A stretch of 64,000 nt of DNA, from NCBI GenBank assembly GCA_947369085.1, contig CANBJR010000002.1, positions 47,324 through 111,323 of the forward strand. Direction: 5' to 3'. Source of the DNA: an uncultured Clostridia bacterium. Lineage in GTDB: Bacteria; Bacillota; Clostridia; Oscillospirales; Acutalibacteraceae. The translations under genes and the position numbers were made by a program. The notes under the pieces were generated by a model. It searched no databases and was not told the origin of the DNA. It was given only the letters and a program-made list of their open reading frames with translations. Below are positions 51,534 through 60,825 of this stretch, piece by piece (positions within the stretch are counted from its first letter, which is position 1; each line of letters starts with the position of its first letter).

Positions 51534-52313
51534 ATGAAAGCAGTAATCCTTGCGGGCGGATTCGGAACAAGAATTTCCGAAGAATCAAAGCTAAAGCCTA
51601 AGCCGATGATAGAAATAGGCGGTATGCCTGTTCTCTGGCACATTATGAAGCTATACTCTGCTTATGGTATAAACGAATTTGTAATCTGCGCAGGTTACAA
51701 ACAGCACGTAATAAAGGAATGGTTTGCGGATTATTTTCTGCATACTTCTGATATTACCTTTGATTTTACTCAGGATGACAAAATAATCGTTCACAACAAA
51801 CGTGCCGAACAATGGAAGGTTACCGTTGTCGATACCGGTCTTAACACTATGACGGGCGGCAGACTTAAAAGAGTTAAAAACTATATAGGCAACGAGCCGT
51901 TCTTTATGACCTACGGCGACGGCGTGGCTGACGTTGATATAAGCGCTTTGCTTGAATTTCATAAAAGTCACGGCAGACTTGCAACAATGACCGCAATAAA
52001 ACCCGACAGCCGTTTCGGCGTGCTTGACCTGTCGGAAAACAACGAGATTAAGGCGTTCCGTGAAAAAAGCGCTGTTGATTCAGGCTACATTAACGCAGGT
52101 TTTATGGTGCTTTCTCCTAAGGTTCTCGACTACGTAAAGGACGACACAATAATGTTTGAGCGTGAGCCGCTTGAAAGGCTTGCCGCTGAAAATCAGCTGA
52201 TGTGCTACAAGCACAACGGATTTTGGCAGTGTATGGACACTCTGCGTGACAAAGAAAAACTCGAAAAGCTGTGGGCTGAAAACAAGGCTCCGTGGAAGGT
52301 GTGGAACGACTGA
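51534..52313 (+). CDS. rfbF: glucose-1-phosphate cytidylyltransferase
   Basis: 259 residues. The nucleotidyltransferase signature ILAGGFGTRISEESKLKPKPMIEIGG in two overlapping motifs is at the N terminus, and VMTYGDGVADVD, PDSRFGVLDL and HNGFWQCMDTLRDKEKLEKLW are specific to the CDP-glucose type. Product: CDP-glucose from CTP and glucose-1-P. The dehydratase ATG overlaps its stop by one base (TGATG). Confidence 0.94.
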   Translation: MKAVILAGGFGTRISEESKLKPKPMIEIGGMPVLWHIMKLYSAYGINEFVICAGYKQHVIKEWFADYFLHTSDITFDFTQDDKIIVHNKRAEQWKVTVVDTGLNTMTGGRLKRVKNYIGNEPFFMTYGDGVADVDISALLEFHKSHGRLATMTAIKPDSRFGVLDLSENNEIKAFREKSAVDSGYINAGFMVLSPKVLDYVKDDTIMFEREPLERLAAENQLMCYKHNGFWQCMDTLRDKEKLEKLWAENKAPWKVWND

Positions 52314-53368
52314 TGCAAAGCTTTTATAAAGGAAAACGAGTTTTTATAACAGGACATACCGGCTTCAAGGGAAGCTGGCTTTGTAAGATTTTATCAAATT
52401 GGGGAGCCGAGGTAACGGGCTATTCGCTCAATCCTCCGACTGAGCCTAATCTTTTTGATACAGCAAATATCGCCGACGACATAACTTCCGTTATCGGCGA
52501 CATACGTAGTTATGAATCGCTGAAAAATGCATTTGATAAGGCAAGACCCGAAATTGTTTTGCACCTTGCGGCTCAGCCGATTGTGCGTGACAGCTACAAA
52601 ATGCCTGCCTATACATACGAAACTAACGTGATGGGAACGGTAAACATTTTAGAATGTGTGCGCCAAAGCGACTGCGTAAAATCGTTTCTCAACGTCACCA
52701 CCGACAAGGTGTATGAAAACAAAGAGTGGCAGTGGGGCTACCGTGAAAACGAACCCCTCGACGGCTTTGACCCCTACTCAAACAGCAAAAGCTGCAGCGA
52801 GCTTGTTACTCACAGCTACAAAAATTCATTTTTTACCGACGGGCATGTTGCAATTTCAACTGCAAGAGCAGGCAACGTAATCGGCGGAGGAGATTTTGCA
52901 AACGACAGAATAATTCCCGACTGCGTTCGTGCGCTTGAAAATGGCGAGGATATTATAGTGAGAAATCCATATTCCACTCGTCCGTACCAGCATGTTTTAG
53001 AACCTCTTTATGCATATCTTATGATTGCAAAAGCGCAGTACGAGGACATTAAATATGCAAATTATTACAACGTAGGTCCCGACGAGTGCGACTGCGTAAC
53101 AACAGGCGAGCTTGTCGATTTGTTTGTAAAATACACAAACGGAAAAATTAAGCGTATTGACAAAAGCGAAGAAAATGCCGTTCACGAAGCAAACTTTTTA
53201 AAGCTCGACTGTTCTAAGCTGAAGTCCGTATTTGGCTGGAAACCGCACTGGCACGTTACAGACGCCGTTGAAAAAACCGTTGAGTGGTCAAGGGTATGGC
53301 TTGAAAACGGAAACGTACGCAAAATTATGGACGAGCAGATTAATGATTTTTTGAATTGCAGAATTTAA
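52313..53368 (+). CDS. rfbG: CDP-glucose 4,6-dehydratase
   Basis: 351 residues from the ATG overlapping the rfbF stop. Rossmann NAD site RVFITGHTGFKGSWL, LHLAAQPIVRDSY, NVTTDKVYENKEW and a YSNSKSCSELVTHSY catalytic region (YxxxK type; here PYSNSK) identify the RfbG/DdhB family. It makes CDP-4-keto-6-deoxyglucose. Confidence 0.94.
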   Translation: MQSFYKGKRVFITGHTGFKGSWLCKILSNWGAEVTGYSLNPPTEPNLFDTANIADDITSVIGDIRSYESLKNAFDKARPEIVLHLAAQPIVRDSYKMPAYTYETNVMGTVNILECVRQSDCVKSFLNVTTDKVYENKEWQWGYRENEPLDGFDPYSNSKSCSELVTHSYKNSFFTDGHVAISTARAGNVIGGGDFANDRIIPDCVRALENGEDIIVRNPYSTRPYQHVLEPLYAYLMIAKAQYEDIKYANYYNVGPDECDCVTTGELVDLFVKYTNGKIKRIDKSEENAVHEANFLKLDCSKLKSVFGWKPHWHVTDAVEKTVEWSRVWLENGNVRKIMDEQINDFLNCRI

Positions 53369-53380
53369 AGTGGTGTTACT

Positions 53381-54322
53381 ATGAATAAGGTTATTGTTAC
53401 GGGAGCCAACGGCTTTGTCGGCTCAAACGTGTGCAAAGAGCTTGACTCAAGGGGAGTTAAAATTTTTGCAATTATTAAGGATGAAAACGAAAATATCGAT
53501 AATATAAAGGAATTTAAAAACGTTGAAATCGTTTACTGCGAGCTTGCGGAAATCGACTCTCTGTATGATAAAATCAGCGACAGGGATATTGACGTTTTCT
53601 ACCATTTTGCATGGGTAGGCTCGGCAGGTCCGATGCGCTGTGACGAGGAAATTCAGCTTAAAAACGCCCTTTGGACAGCACAGGCACTTCGTACAGCCGA
53701 CAAAATGAAGTGCAAAAAGTTTGTAAACGCAGGCTCAATTATGGAAAAAGAAACCTACACCGCCGTTTACACTCAGGAAAGCAAGCCGGGACTTCCGTAC
53801 ATCTACGGTGCAGGCAAGCTTATTGCCCGTGCAATCTGCAAGCCGATTGCAAATTCGCTTGACATTGACCTGTGCTGGGCGGTAATTACAAATGCGTACG
53901 GAGCAGGTGAATTTTCGCCGAGATTTGTCAACTCAACAATCAGGAAAATCATCGCAGGCGAGCCGTTACAGTTTACTGCGGCAACTCAGAACTACGATTT
54001 TATCTATATAACCGACGTTGCAAAAGCCTTTGCAGCAATCGGAGAATACGGTGTTGCAAACAAGGAATACACAATCGGAAGCGGCAATGCAAGACCTCTT
54101 AAAGAGTTTATTATTGAAATGCAGCAATCGCTTGCACCCGATGCAAAACCCATTTTCGGCGATGTGCCGTTTACCGGTGTAAATATGCCGCTTGAAGCAT
54201 TTGATACAACAGATATAGAAACCGATTGTCATTTCAAACCGTCAGTTTCATTTGCCGAAGGCACAAATCTGACAATGGAATGGGTCGAGTGCCTCGACAC
54301 GCAAATCAAACATAAAGATTGA
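53381..54322 (+). CDS. NAD-dependent epimerase/dehydratase, probable CDP-4-keto-6-deoxyhexose reductase
   Basis: 313 residues, short-chain dehydrogenase fold: GANGFVGSNVCKEL (NAD site), DVFYHFAWVGSAG, NAGSIMEKE and YGAGK (catalytic Tyr-Lys). It resembles RfbJ/Tyv-type and AltB-type sugar-nucleotide reductases, and its place between rfbG and a 3,5-epimerase fits a final 4-keto reduction. The last 20 residues include WVECLD, encoded by a GTCGAGTGCCTCGAC palindrome that is also found in intergenic repeats, so the C terminus may be repeat-derived. Confidence 0.8.
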   Translation: MNKVIVTGANGFVGSNVCKELDSRGVKIFAIIKDENENIDNIKEFKNVEIVYCELAEIDSLYDKISDRDIDVFYHFAWVGSAGPMRCDEEIQLKNALWTAQALRTADKMKCKKFVNAGSIMEKETYTAVYTQESKPGLPYIYGAGKLIARAICKPIANSLDIDLCWAVITNAYGAGEFSPRFVNSTIRKIIAGEPLQFTAATQNYDFIYITDVAKAFAAIGEYGVANKEYTIGSGNARPLKEFIIEMQQSLAPDAKPIFGDVPFTGVNMPLEAFDTTDIETDCHFKPSVSFAEGTNLTMEWVECLDTQIKHKD

Positions 54323-54380
54323 TATTGTCAAACCCTTTTTGCCCGACCGTCACGCAACAATTTCTATAAGATAAAAATAG

Positions 54381-54399
54381 GGGCGGACAATGTTCGCCC
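54381..54399 (+). terminator. intra-operon hairpin
   Basis: GGGCGGAC, loop AAT, and GTTCGCCC (one G-T), followed by TTTTCGC. It lies between the reductase and epimerase genes and could reduce downstream transcription. Confidence 0.5.
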
Positions 54400-54427
54400 T
54401 TTTCGCTGTATTTAAGGAGAAGATTTT

Positions 54428-54997
54428 ATGATACAAAAATTTGAATTTTGCAAAACTGATTTTGACGGTGCATTTCTCATTAAGCCGTTTTGTGCAACAG
54501 ATGTAAGAGGTACGTTTATAAAAGACTACTCAAAGGAAGTTTTTGAGGCAAACGGACTTGAACACAACCTTGCAGAGGTTTTCTACACGGTTTCCCACAA
54601 AGGTGTAATACGTGCGCTTCACTTCCAGCGTGTACACGAGCAGGCTAAGCTTGTAAGATGTGTAAAGGGCAAGGTTTTTGACGTAATTGTTGACCTTCGT
54701 CCCGATTCATCAACATTCAAAAAGTGGCAGGGATTCTATCTTTCGGAAGAAAATATGAACGAGCTTTACGTTCCCGAACACTTTGCACACGGTTATCTTG
54801 TGCTTGAGCCGTCAGTTGTTTCGTACAAATGCGGTGAAAAATTCTACGGAGAATACGACGACGGCATTATGTACAATGACCCCGATTTGGGTGTTGAGTG
54901 GCCGTTTGAGGAAATCGGCGGAATAGAAAACCTTATTCTTGCCGACAAGGACAAAAATCTTCAGTCATTCAAGGAATTTCAGGAGAAATACCTGTAA
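54428..54997 (+). CDS. dTDP-4-dehydrorhamnose 3,5-epimerase-like enzyme (sugar-nucleotide 3,5-epimerase)
   Basis: 189 residues, cupin fold of the RfbC family: RGTFIKDYS, catalytic His in RALHFQR, KLVRCVKGKVFDVIVDLR, and PEHFAHGYLVLE. No rmlA, B or D genes accompany it; with rfbF and rfbG next to it, the likely substrate is CDP-4-keto-6-deoxyglucose. AAGGAGA ribosome site. Confidence 0.85.
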   Translation: MIQKFEFCKTDFDGAFLIKPFCATDVRGTFIKDYSKEVFEANGLEHNLAEVFYTVSHKGVIRALHFQRVHEQAKLVRCVKGKVFDVIVDLRPDSSTFKKWQGFYLSEENMNELYVPEHFAHGYLVLEPSVVSYKCGEKFYGEYDDGIMYNDPDLGVEWPFEEIGGIENLILADKDKNLQSFKEFQEKYL

Positions 54998-55181
54998 AAT
55001 TATTTAAGACTTGTTATTCAACGATTCTGTTCTTTACTGATATAAATGTTTCCGCTGCAAACGAGAGGACAGATACCGTAAAGTTGTATCTTGCGCCGGA
55101 CATAGAAAAGTGTCAGACTCCCGAGATACCGAGCTATAATTAATTACCGACTTATATTACGAACTAAAAAACGGAGGGTTT
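54998..55181. repeat. intergenic repeat block in the capsule locus
   Basis: GTTGTATCTTGCG...CCGAGATACCGAG (about 55083-55137) matches the block at 43640-43693. No gene. Confidence 0.5.
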
Positions 55182-56183
55182 ATGAACATAGTATATTCAA
55201 GCTCGGACAGCTATGCTCCTATTGCAGGTGTGTCGCTGTATTCACTCCTTACAAATAACACGGCTTGTAAAGAGCTTAATGTTTTTATAATTGACAATAA
55301 TATATGCAAAAAAAATAAAGACAAGTTTGTAAATATGTGCGAGGAATTTTCAAGGCCGTTGTACTTTATTTCAATTGCCGATATTGAAAAGCTCACAGAA
55401 ACGACAATTGATACGGGCAGGTGGAACATAAGCACCTTTGGCAGGCTCTTTGAAGCAAGTCTGCTTCCCAAGTGGGTTGAAAAGGTTATCCACGTTGACT
55501 GTGACACGATGATTATGTCTTCGCTTGAACCATTGTGGAACACTGATATGAAGGATAAAATCGTTGCAGGGGCGCTTGAATGTATAGGTGACAACTACAA
55601 AACCGAAATCGGACTTTCTGCTGATGACACCTACATAAACGCAGGCAATATTATGCTTAACCTTAAAAAAATCCGTGAGGACAACACGGAGGAGCTTTTC
55701 AAAAAGTACATAAAGGAACATTCACACCTCTCATTTGTTGACCAGGCAGTGCTGAATGCTTGTGTTCCAAGTGACAAAAAGCTTGTTGTTCCTCTTGAAT
55801 ACAACGCTTACTCAATGGTATTTTATGTAAAATACCAAAATCTGAAAAGAGTAAAACGAGTTTCATCATACTACAGCGAAAAAGAAGTTGCACAAGCAGT
55901 TAAAAATCCTTGTATCGTACACTTTACCACTTGCTTTATGGACGGAACACGTCCGTGGATGGAAAACAACTTTCATCCTATGCTTGATAAATATCTTGAA
56001 TTCAGGCAAAATTCTCCGTGGAGTGACGAGCCTCTTTGGAAAGATTCCAGAAACAAAATCAAAAAAGCGGCTTATAAAATGTTTACCGTTCTCCCCGAAG
56101 GTCTTGTGACCGGTTTAATAGGATTTGTTCACGGAGTTATTATTCCCCTAAAAAATAAGCGCAAAAGCAAAGCTGAGGTATAA
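55182..56183 (+). CDS. family 8 glycosyltransferase
   Basis: 333 residues. YSSSDSYAPIAGVSLYSLL opens the GT8 domain; the metal-binding DxD is in HVDCDTMIM, followed by YINAGNIMLNLKKIRE, FVDQAVLNAC and IVHFTTCFMDGTRPW. GT8 enzymes use UDP-glucose or UDP-galactose as donor (retaining). The C-terminal basic amphipathic tail could bind the membrane. GGAGGGT precedes the ATG. Confidence 0.92.
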   Translation: MNIVYSSSDSYAPIAGVSLYSLLTNNTACKELNVFIIDNNICKKNKDKFVNMCEEFSRPLYFISIADIEKLTETTIDTGRWNISTFGRLFEASLLPKWVEKVIHVDCDTMIMSSLEPLWNTDMKDKIVAGALECIGDNYKTEIGLSADDTYINAGNIMLNLKKIREDNTEELFKKYIKEHSHLSFVDQAVLNACVPSDKKLVVPLEYNAYSMVFYVKYQNLKRVKRVSSYYSEKEVAQAVKNPCIVHFTTCFMDGTRPWMENNFHPMLDKYLEFRQNSPWSDEPLWKDSRNKIKKAAYKMFTVLPEGLVTGLIGFVHGVIIPLKNKRKSKAEV

Positions 56184-56186
56184 ATT

Positions 56187-57317
56187 ATGGAACCTGTAAG
56201 AGTTTTACACAACATAGTTTTAATGGATACAGGCGGAATTGAAACGCTTGTTATGAATTTGTACCGACATATTGACCGAGAACAACTCTTGTTTGATTTT
56301 CTTGTTCACCGCCCTCAGGAGGGATTTTACGAGCCGGAAATCAAAAACTACGGCGGTAAGATTTTTCGTACACAGCCGTTTAATCCTCTGAAAACCGCAG
56401 GCTTTAAAAAAGAGTGTATGGAGATTTTTGAGAATCACACCGAATACAAGGTTCTTCATGCTCATCAGGAGTTGAACCTCTGGCCTCTTGAATATGCCCA
56501 TAAAACAGGTATTCCAACACGAATTGCCCACAGTCACAATGCTAAAACGGTTGTAAATCTAAAATACTTTTTCTTCCGCTACGAAAAACTTTTCATCAAG
56601 AAACACTGCACCGATATGTTTATGTGTTCAACACCGGCGGGGGAATGGAGCTTTGGCAAAAAAGCAGTAGCCGACGGAAAAGTCCGTTTCATAAAAAACG
56701 GTATAGAAACCGAACGCTTTAAGTTTGATGAAAATACAAGACGTGAGGTTCGTGAAGAACTTGGCGTAGGCAACAAAATCGTAATCGGTCATGTCGGAAG
56801 ATTTATGCAGCAGAAGAATCATACATTTCTTCTTGAAATCTTCAATGTAATTCACAAGAAAAATCCAAACACAGTGCTTGCACTCTGCGGTGAGGGCAGA
56901 CTTGAAGAGGAAATAAAGCAGAAAGCAAAAGAACTCGGCATTGCCGACAGCATAATTTTCCTCGGCGTGCGCAATGATACCAACAGACTTTATCAGGCAT
57001 ATGATATGTTTTTATTCCCGTCGCTGTGGGAAGGTCTTCCCCTTACAGGCATTGAGGCTCAGACAGCAGGACTTCCCGTGCTGATGAGTGATGTAATCAC
57101 ACCTGAAACAATCGTAACTGACAATGTAACAACATTTTCACTTTCAAATACAGCTGAGCAGTGGGCAGACAAAGCACTTGAAATTCTTTCGTCATACAAA
57201 CGAACTAACTGCCAAAGTCAGGTTATAAAAGCCGGCTTTGACATTCAGGAAACAGCCGATTGGCTGCAAAGCTTTTATATTGAGCGCACTCTCAAGGCAC
57301 GGAAAGCAGAAAAATAG
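56187..57317 (+). CDS. family 4 glycosyltransferase
   Basis: 376 residues, GT-B fold. N-terminal DTGGIETLVMNLYRH acceptor motif, middle VIGHVGRFMQQKNHTFLLEIF, and the donor-binding FPSLWEGLPLTGIEAQTAGLPV with the EX7E pair. It adds a sugar in capsule repeat-unit assembly at the cytoplasmic face. It is tightly packed with its neighbours. Confidence 0.93.
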   Translation: MEPVRVLHNIVLMDTGGIETLVMNLYRHIDREQLLFDFLVHRPQEGFYEPEIKNYGGKIFRTQPFNPLKTAGFKKECMEIFENHTEYKVLHAHQELNLWPLEYAHKTGIPTRIAHSHNAKTVVNLKYFFFRYEKLFIKKHCTDMFMCSTPAGEWSFGKKAVADGKVRFIKNGIETERFKFDENTRREVREELGVGNKIVIGHVGRFMQQKNHTFLLEIFNVIHKKNPNTVLALCGEGRLEEEIKQKAKELGIADSIIFLGVRNDTNRLYQAYDMFLFPSLWEGLPLTGIEAQTAGLPVLMSDVITPETIVTDNVTTFSLSNTAEQWADKALEILSSYKRTNCQSQVIKAGFDIQETADWLQSFYIERTLKARKAEK

Positions 57318-57330
57318 CAGAGGAAAAACA

Positions 57331-58434
57331 ATGAAAGTTGCTTTTATTACAAGACATACACCCTCAAATTACGGCTCGGTACTTCAAGCCTACGCAACAC
57401 AAAAGGCGATTGAGGCACTCGGTCATGAGGCTGTATGCATAAATTACATAAGAACTGACGAACTATCAAAGAACCAGGCAAAAACTCACCTTGCAATTTC
57501 AAGATGGAATAAAAACGCCGCCACAAGACTTTTGTATTATGTAACACAAAAGCCCGTATTTGACGCTGCAACAAAGCGCTTTGACGTTTATCGGAATAAT
57601 ATGCTTAAGCTTACCGATAAAGTCTGTAACACGCCCGAACAGCTTACTGAAAATCTGCCTGTTGCCGACATCTATATGACGGGAAGCGACCAAGTGTGGA
57701 ATACGGTAGGTACCGGAGTAATTGACCCTGCCTATTTTCTTTCGTTTGTTCCCGATGATAAAAAGAAGATTGCATATGCAGGATGCTTCGGCACGAAGGA
57801 AGTCCGTGACAACGACAGAGATAATATAGAAAAATGGCTGAAACGATACAGTCATGTCACAATTCGTGAAAAAAGCGGTGTTGACATTGCAAAATCACTT
57901 GGTGTAGATGCCGAACAGGTACTTGACCCAACGTTTTTAATGACTCCCGAAAACTGGCTTAAAATGATACCGAAAAAAACTAAAAAAGAAAACTATGTTC
58001 TGGTGTATCAGCTTCATCCCAACAAGGAATTTCAAATATATGCAAAAAAGTTTGCTAAGAAAAAGGGAATGAAACTTATAAGGATTAATCCCTATTTTCA
58101 CCATATTTTTAAGCCGGGCAAATTTATTTTTTGTCCGCCTGTTGAGGAATTTTTGTGGTACATCAAAAACGCAGATTATTTCCTTACCGACTCATTCCAC
58201 GGTACTTCATTTGCAATCGGGCTGAACACTCAATTTGTTGATATTCTGCCTAATGTTTACAGCGAGCGCAACAGAAGTATTCTTGCTATCGCCGGACTTG
58301 AAAACAGGATTCTTATGAGCTACGACGATTTTGAAATTGCCGATACCCCTATTGATTATTCTTCGGTAAACCGAAGAATAGACGCAGAACGGACACGTTC
58401 TGCGCAAATTCTCAAAAAAATTATAGAGGAATAA
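57331..58434 (+). CDS. polysaccharide pyruvyl transferase family protein (copy 1)
   Basis: 367 residues from the ATG behind AGAGGAAA; the upstream extension lies in the GT4 gene. It has NYGSVLQAYATQKAI, MTGSDQVWNT and the family-typical TDSFHGTSFAIGLNT. Family members transfer pyruvate from PEP to sugar residues as ketals (CsaB, WcaK), but this branch is uncharacterised. The ferredoxin/FrhB-like gene begins two bases after its stop, and the same gene pair repeats downstream. Confidence 0.88.
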   Translation: MKVAFITRHTPSNYGSVLQAYATQKAIEALGHEAVCINYIRTDELSKNQAKTHLAISRWNKNAATRLLYYVTQKPVFDAATKRFDVYRNNMLKLTDKVCNTPEQLTENLPVADIYMTGSDQVWNTVGTGVIDPAYFLSFVPDDKKKIAYAGCFGTKEVRDNDRDNIEKWLKRYSHVTIREKSGVDIAKSLGVDAEQVLDPTFLMTPENWLKMIPKKTKKENYVLVYQLHPNKEFQIYAKKFAKKKGMKLIRINPYFHHIFKPGKFIFCPPVEEFLWYIKNADYFLTDSFHGTSFAIGLNTQFVDILPNVYSERNRSILAIAGLENRILMSYDDFEIADTPIDYSSVNRRIDAERTRSAQILKKIIEE

Positions 58435-58435
58435 T

Positions 58436-59602
58436 ATGAACAACATCAGCATTCTCGGCAAAGACTGCTGCGGCTGCACTGCATGTGAGCAGATTTGTCC
58501 TAAAAACTGTATTGCGTTTAAAGAAAACAACGAAGGATTTATGTATCCTGTTATTGATGAGTCCGTGTGCGTAAACTGCGGTGCGTGTGTAAAGCACTGC
58601 CCTGTGCTGAACCCTTTATTTGCACAAAGAACACCAACGGTTTATGCGGCAAAGTACCGTGACAGCCGTGCGACAGCTGAAAGCACATCAGGCGGAATTT
58701 TCATTCCTATTGCACAAAGCACGCTTGACAACGGCGGAATTGTATATGGCTGTTCATATGATGAAAACCTCGTTGCAAGGCATATTTCCGTTGAAAACAA
58801 AAATGAACTATTTAAACTTCAGGGTTCAAAATATGTTCAAAGCGATATTTCCAAAATTTACAGTCGTATAAAGGCTGACCTTGACAGCGACAGATATGTT
58901 TTATTCAGCGGAACGGGGTGTCAGGTTGCCGGTCTGCGTTCTTTTCTGGGCAGAGAATACGAAAAACTCACTACGGTTGATATAGTCTGTCACGGTGTAC
59001 CAAGTCCCAAGCTGTTTGCAAAGTACTTGGACTACCTCGGCAAAAAGTACGGCGAGCCTGTAAAATACTATAACTTCCGAAGTAAAAAGCGACATGGCTG
59101 GGGACTTTTTTACGAGTTGGAAACAGACAAAAAATCCAAAGGCGGAAACGGTTTTGACGACCCGTACTACAATGCCTTTCTCAACGGCAAAACCTACCGT
59201 GAAGGCTGTTACAACTGCCGTTTTGCAAACTGCAACAGACAAGGCGACATAACACTTGCAGATTTTTGGGGCATTGAATACATCAACCCGAAATTTTACT
59301 CTAAAAACGGAGTTTCACTTGTTCTTATTAACACGGCAAAGGGAAACAGGTTGTGGAAATCCCTTGAAAACTGTATTGACAGTACGGAATCAACGCTTGA
59401 ACAAGCGGTTAAAATGAACAAAAATCTTTCTGCCCCATCTTCACGGCCTGATTGCAGAAACTGCATTTACGACGGTATTGACGGCAATTTTGATGAATAC
59501 GTAACTCAAAAGCTGTATGTTAAACCTGATTTAAAAAGAAAAATCAAAGCTGTTTTGCCCGTTTCATTCAAGGGAAAAATCAAACATATGCTAAAAAAAT
59601 AA
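58436..59602 (+). CDS. 4Fe-4S ferredoxin / FrhB-like protein (copy 1)
   Basis: 388 residues. Two 4Fe-4S motifs at the N terminus, CCGCTACEQICPKNC and CVNCGACVKHCPVLN, then an F420-hydrogenase-beta-like (FrhB) domain with SGTGCQVAGLRSFL, VDIVCHGVPSPKLF, and a CYNCRFANCNRQGDITLADFWG motif with further Cys. Coenzyme F420 is not expected in this lineage; FrhB domains may bind FAD instead. Role in polysaccharide loci is unknown. Paired with pyruvyl-transferase copy 1. Confidence 0.88.
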   Translation: MNNISILGKDCCGCTACEQICPKNCIAFKENNEGFMYPVIDESVCVNCGACVKHCPVLNPLFAQRTPTVYAAKYRDSRATAESTSGGIFIPIAQSTLDNGGIVYGCSYDENLVARHISVENKNELFKLQGSKYVQSDISKIYSRIKADLDSDRYVLFSGTGCQVAGLRSFLGREYEKLTTVDIVCHGVPSPKLFAKYLDYLGKKYGEPVKYYNFRSKKRHGWGLFYELETDKKSKGGNGFDDPYYNAFLNGKTYREGCYNCRFANCNRQGDITLADFWGIEYINPKFYSKNGVSLVLINTAKGNRLWKSLENCIDSTESTLEQAVKMNKNLSAPSSRPDCRNCIYDGIDGNFDEYVTQKLYVKPDLKRKIKAVLPVSFKGKIKHMLKK

Positions 59603-59647
59603 TTATTTATTTTTTTACCTTCTAAATCACAAACACGGAGATTGTAT

Positions 59648-60820
59648 ATGAGTAAGAAAATCGGACTTTGTTGCTGTTACAAACAGCGAAACTACGGCAG
59701 CCAGCTGCAAAGCTACGCTACCACGGTTGAAATGAAAAACAGAGGAATCAACTGTGAAGTCATTCAGTACAAAAAAAAATTCACGCCAAAATTTATGCGT
59801 GAGGCTAAGATATGGACTCTTTTTTTTAACCGTATTTTCATAAGTGAAAGAATACTTCGCTATAAAAAGCGTTTTATTCTGCTCTTCCATAAAGATGTTA
59901 AAACACAAAACGATATACGCAACGCTATGCTTGCGCAATTTTCTAAGGAGCGCTTTACAAATCTTTCAAAACCGTGCGTTGGTCATGACGAGCTTGAAGC
60001 ACTGGGTGCGTCTTATGACGGAGTATTTGTCGGTTCAGATCAACTGTGGAGTCCGGGTGGAATTAACGGCAACTTCCACAATCTTATGTTCGTTCCCGAT
60101 AATGTGCCAAAGTTTTCCTATGCAGCAAGCTTTGGCGTTTCGCAGATTCCTAAAAGCAAACAAAAGCTTTATAAGACGTTTCTTAACCGACTTGATTACA
60201 TAAGCGTCCGTGAAAATGCAGGACAAAAAATTGTAAAAGAGCTTACGGGCAGAGATGCACAGGTTGTTGCCGACCCCGTTATGCTTCTTACCAAAGAACA
60301 ATGGGACGAAGAAATTGAATTCAAGCAAATGTATGATGAACCGTATATTTTTGCATATTTTCTCGGAAAAAGCGAAGAAAGCCGTAAACAGGCAAATAAA
60401 CTTGCAAAACTTACCGGCCTAAAAATCGTCACCGTACATCATATGGATACTTACAACAAAGCCGATGTCGGTTTTGGTGACTATGCTCCGTTTGAGGTTG
60501 GTCCCGAAGAATTTCTCAACCTTATAAGGGGCGCAAAGTATGTTTGTACAGACTCATTTCACGGCTCTGTTTTCTCAATGATTTATCACAAAAAGCTTAT
60601 GATTTTCAAGCGTTATGCAGATTCGTCAGTAACCTCAAAGAATTCAAGAATTTACAGTATTTGCGAAAATCTTGGTGTTACGCACAGAATGTTTGACGGA
60701 AACAACCTCAATACCATAACCGAAGAAATTGATTATGAATCGGTTGACAAGCGCATTGAGCAAATCCGAAGCGAGTCAAAAGCATATCTTGACAAGGCGC
60801 TTGCTTTTTGCAAGGAGTAA
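59648..60820 (+). CDS. polysaccharide pyruvyl transferase family protein (copy 2)
   Basis: 390 residues; ATG chosen behind GGAG (TTG two codons upstream not needed). NYGSQLQSYATTVEM, VGSDQLWSPGG and CTDSFHGSVFSMIYH match copy 1 family features, but the two differ widely, so the duplication is old or the modules have different acceptors. Contains an additional basic N-terminal stretch (RIFISERILRYKKRFI). Confidence 0.87.
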   Translation: MSKKIGLCCCYKQRNYGSQLQSYATTVEMKNRGINCEVIQYKKKFTPKFMREAKIWTLFFNRIFISERILRYKKRFILLFHKDVKTQNDIRNAMLAQFSKERFTNLSKPCVGHDELEALGASYDGVFVGSDQLWSPGGINGNFHNLMFVPDNVPKFSYAASFGVSQIPKSKQKLYKTFLNRLDYISVRENAGQKIVKELTGRDAQVVADPVMLLTKEQWDEEIEFKQMYDEPYIFAYFLGKSEESRKQANKLAKLTGLKIVTVHHMDTYNKADVGFGDYAPFEVGPEEFLNLIRGAKYVCTDSFHGSVFSMIYHKKLMIFKRYADSSVTSKNSRIYSICENLGVTHRMFDGNNLNTITEEIDYESVDKRIEQIRSESKAYLDKALAFCKE

Positions 60821-60825
60821 AAATT

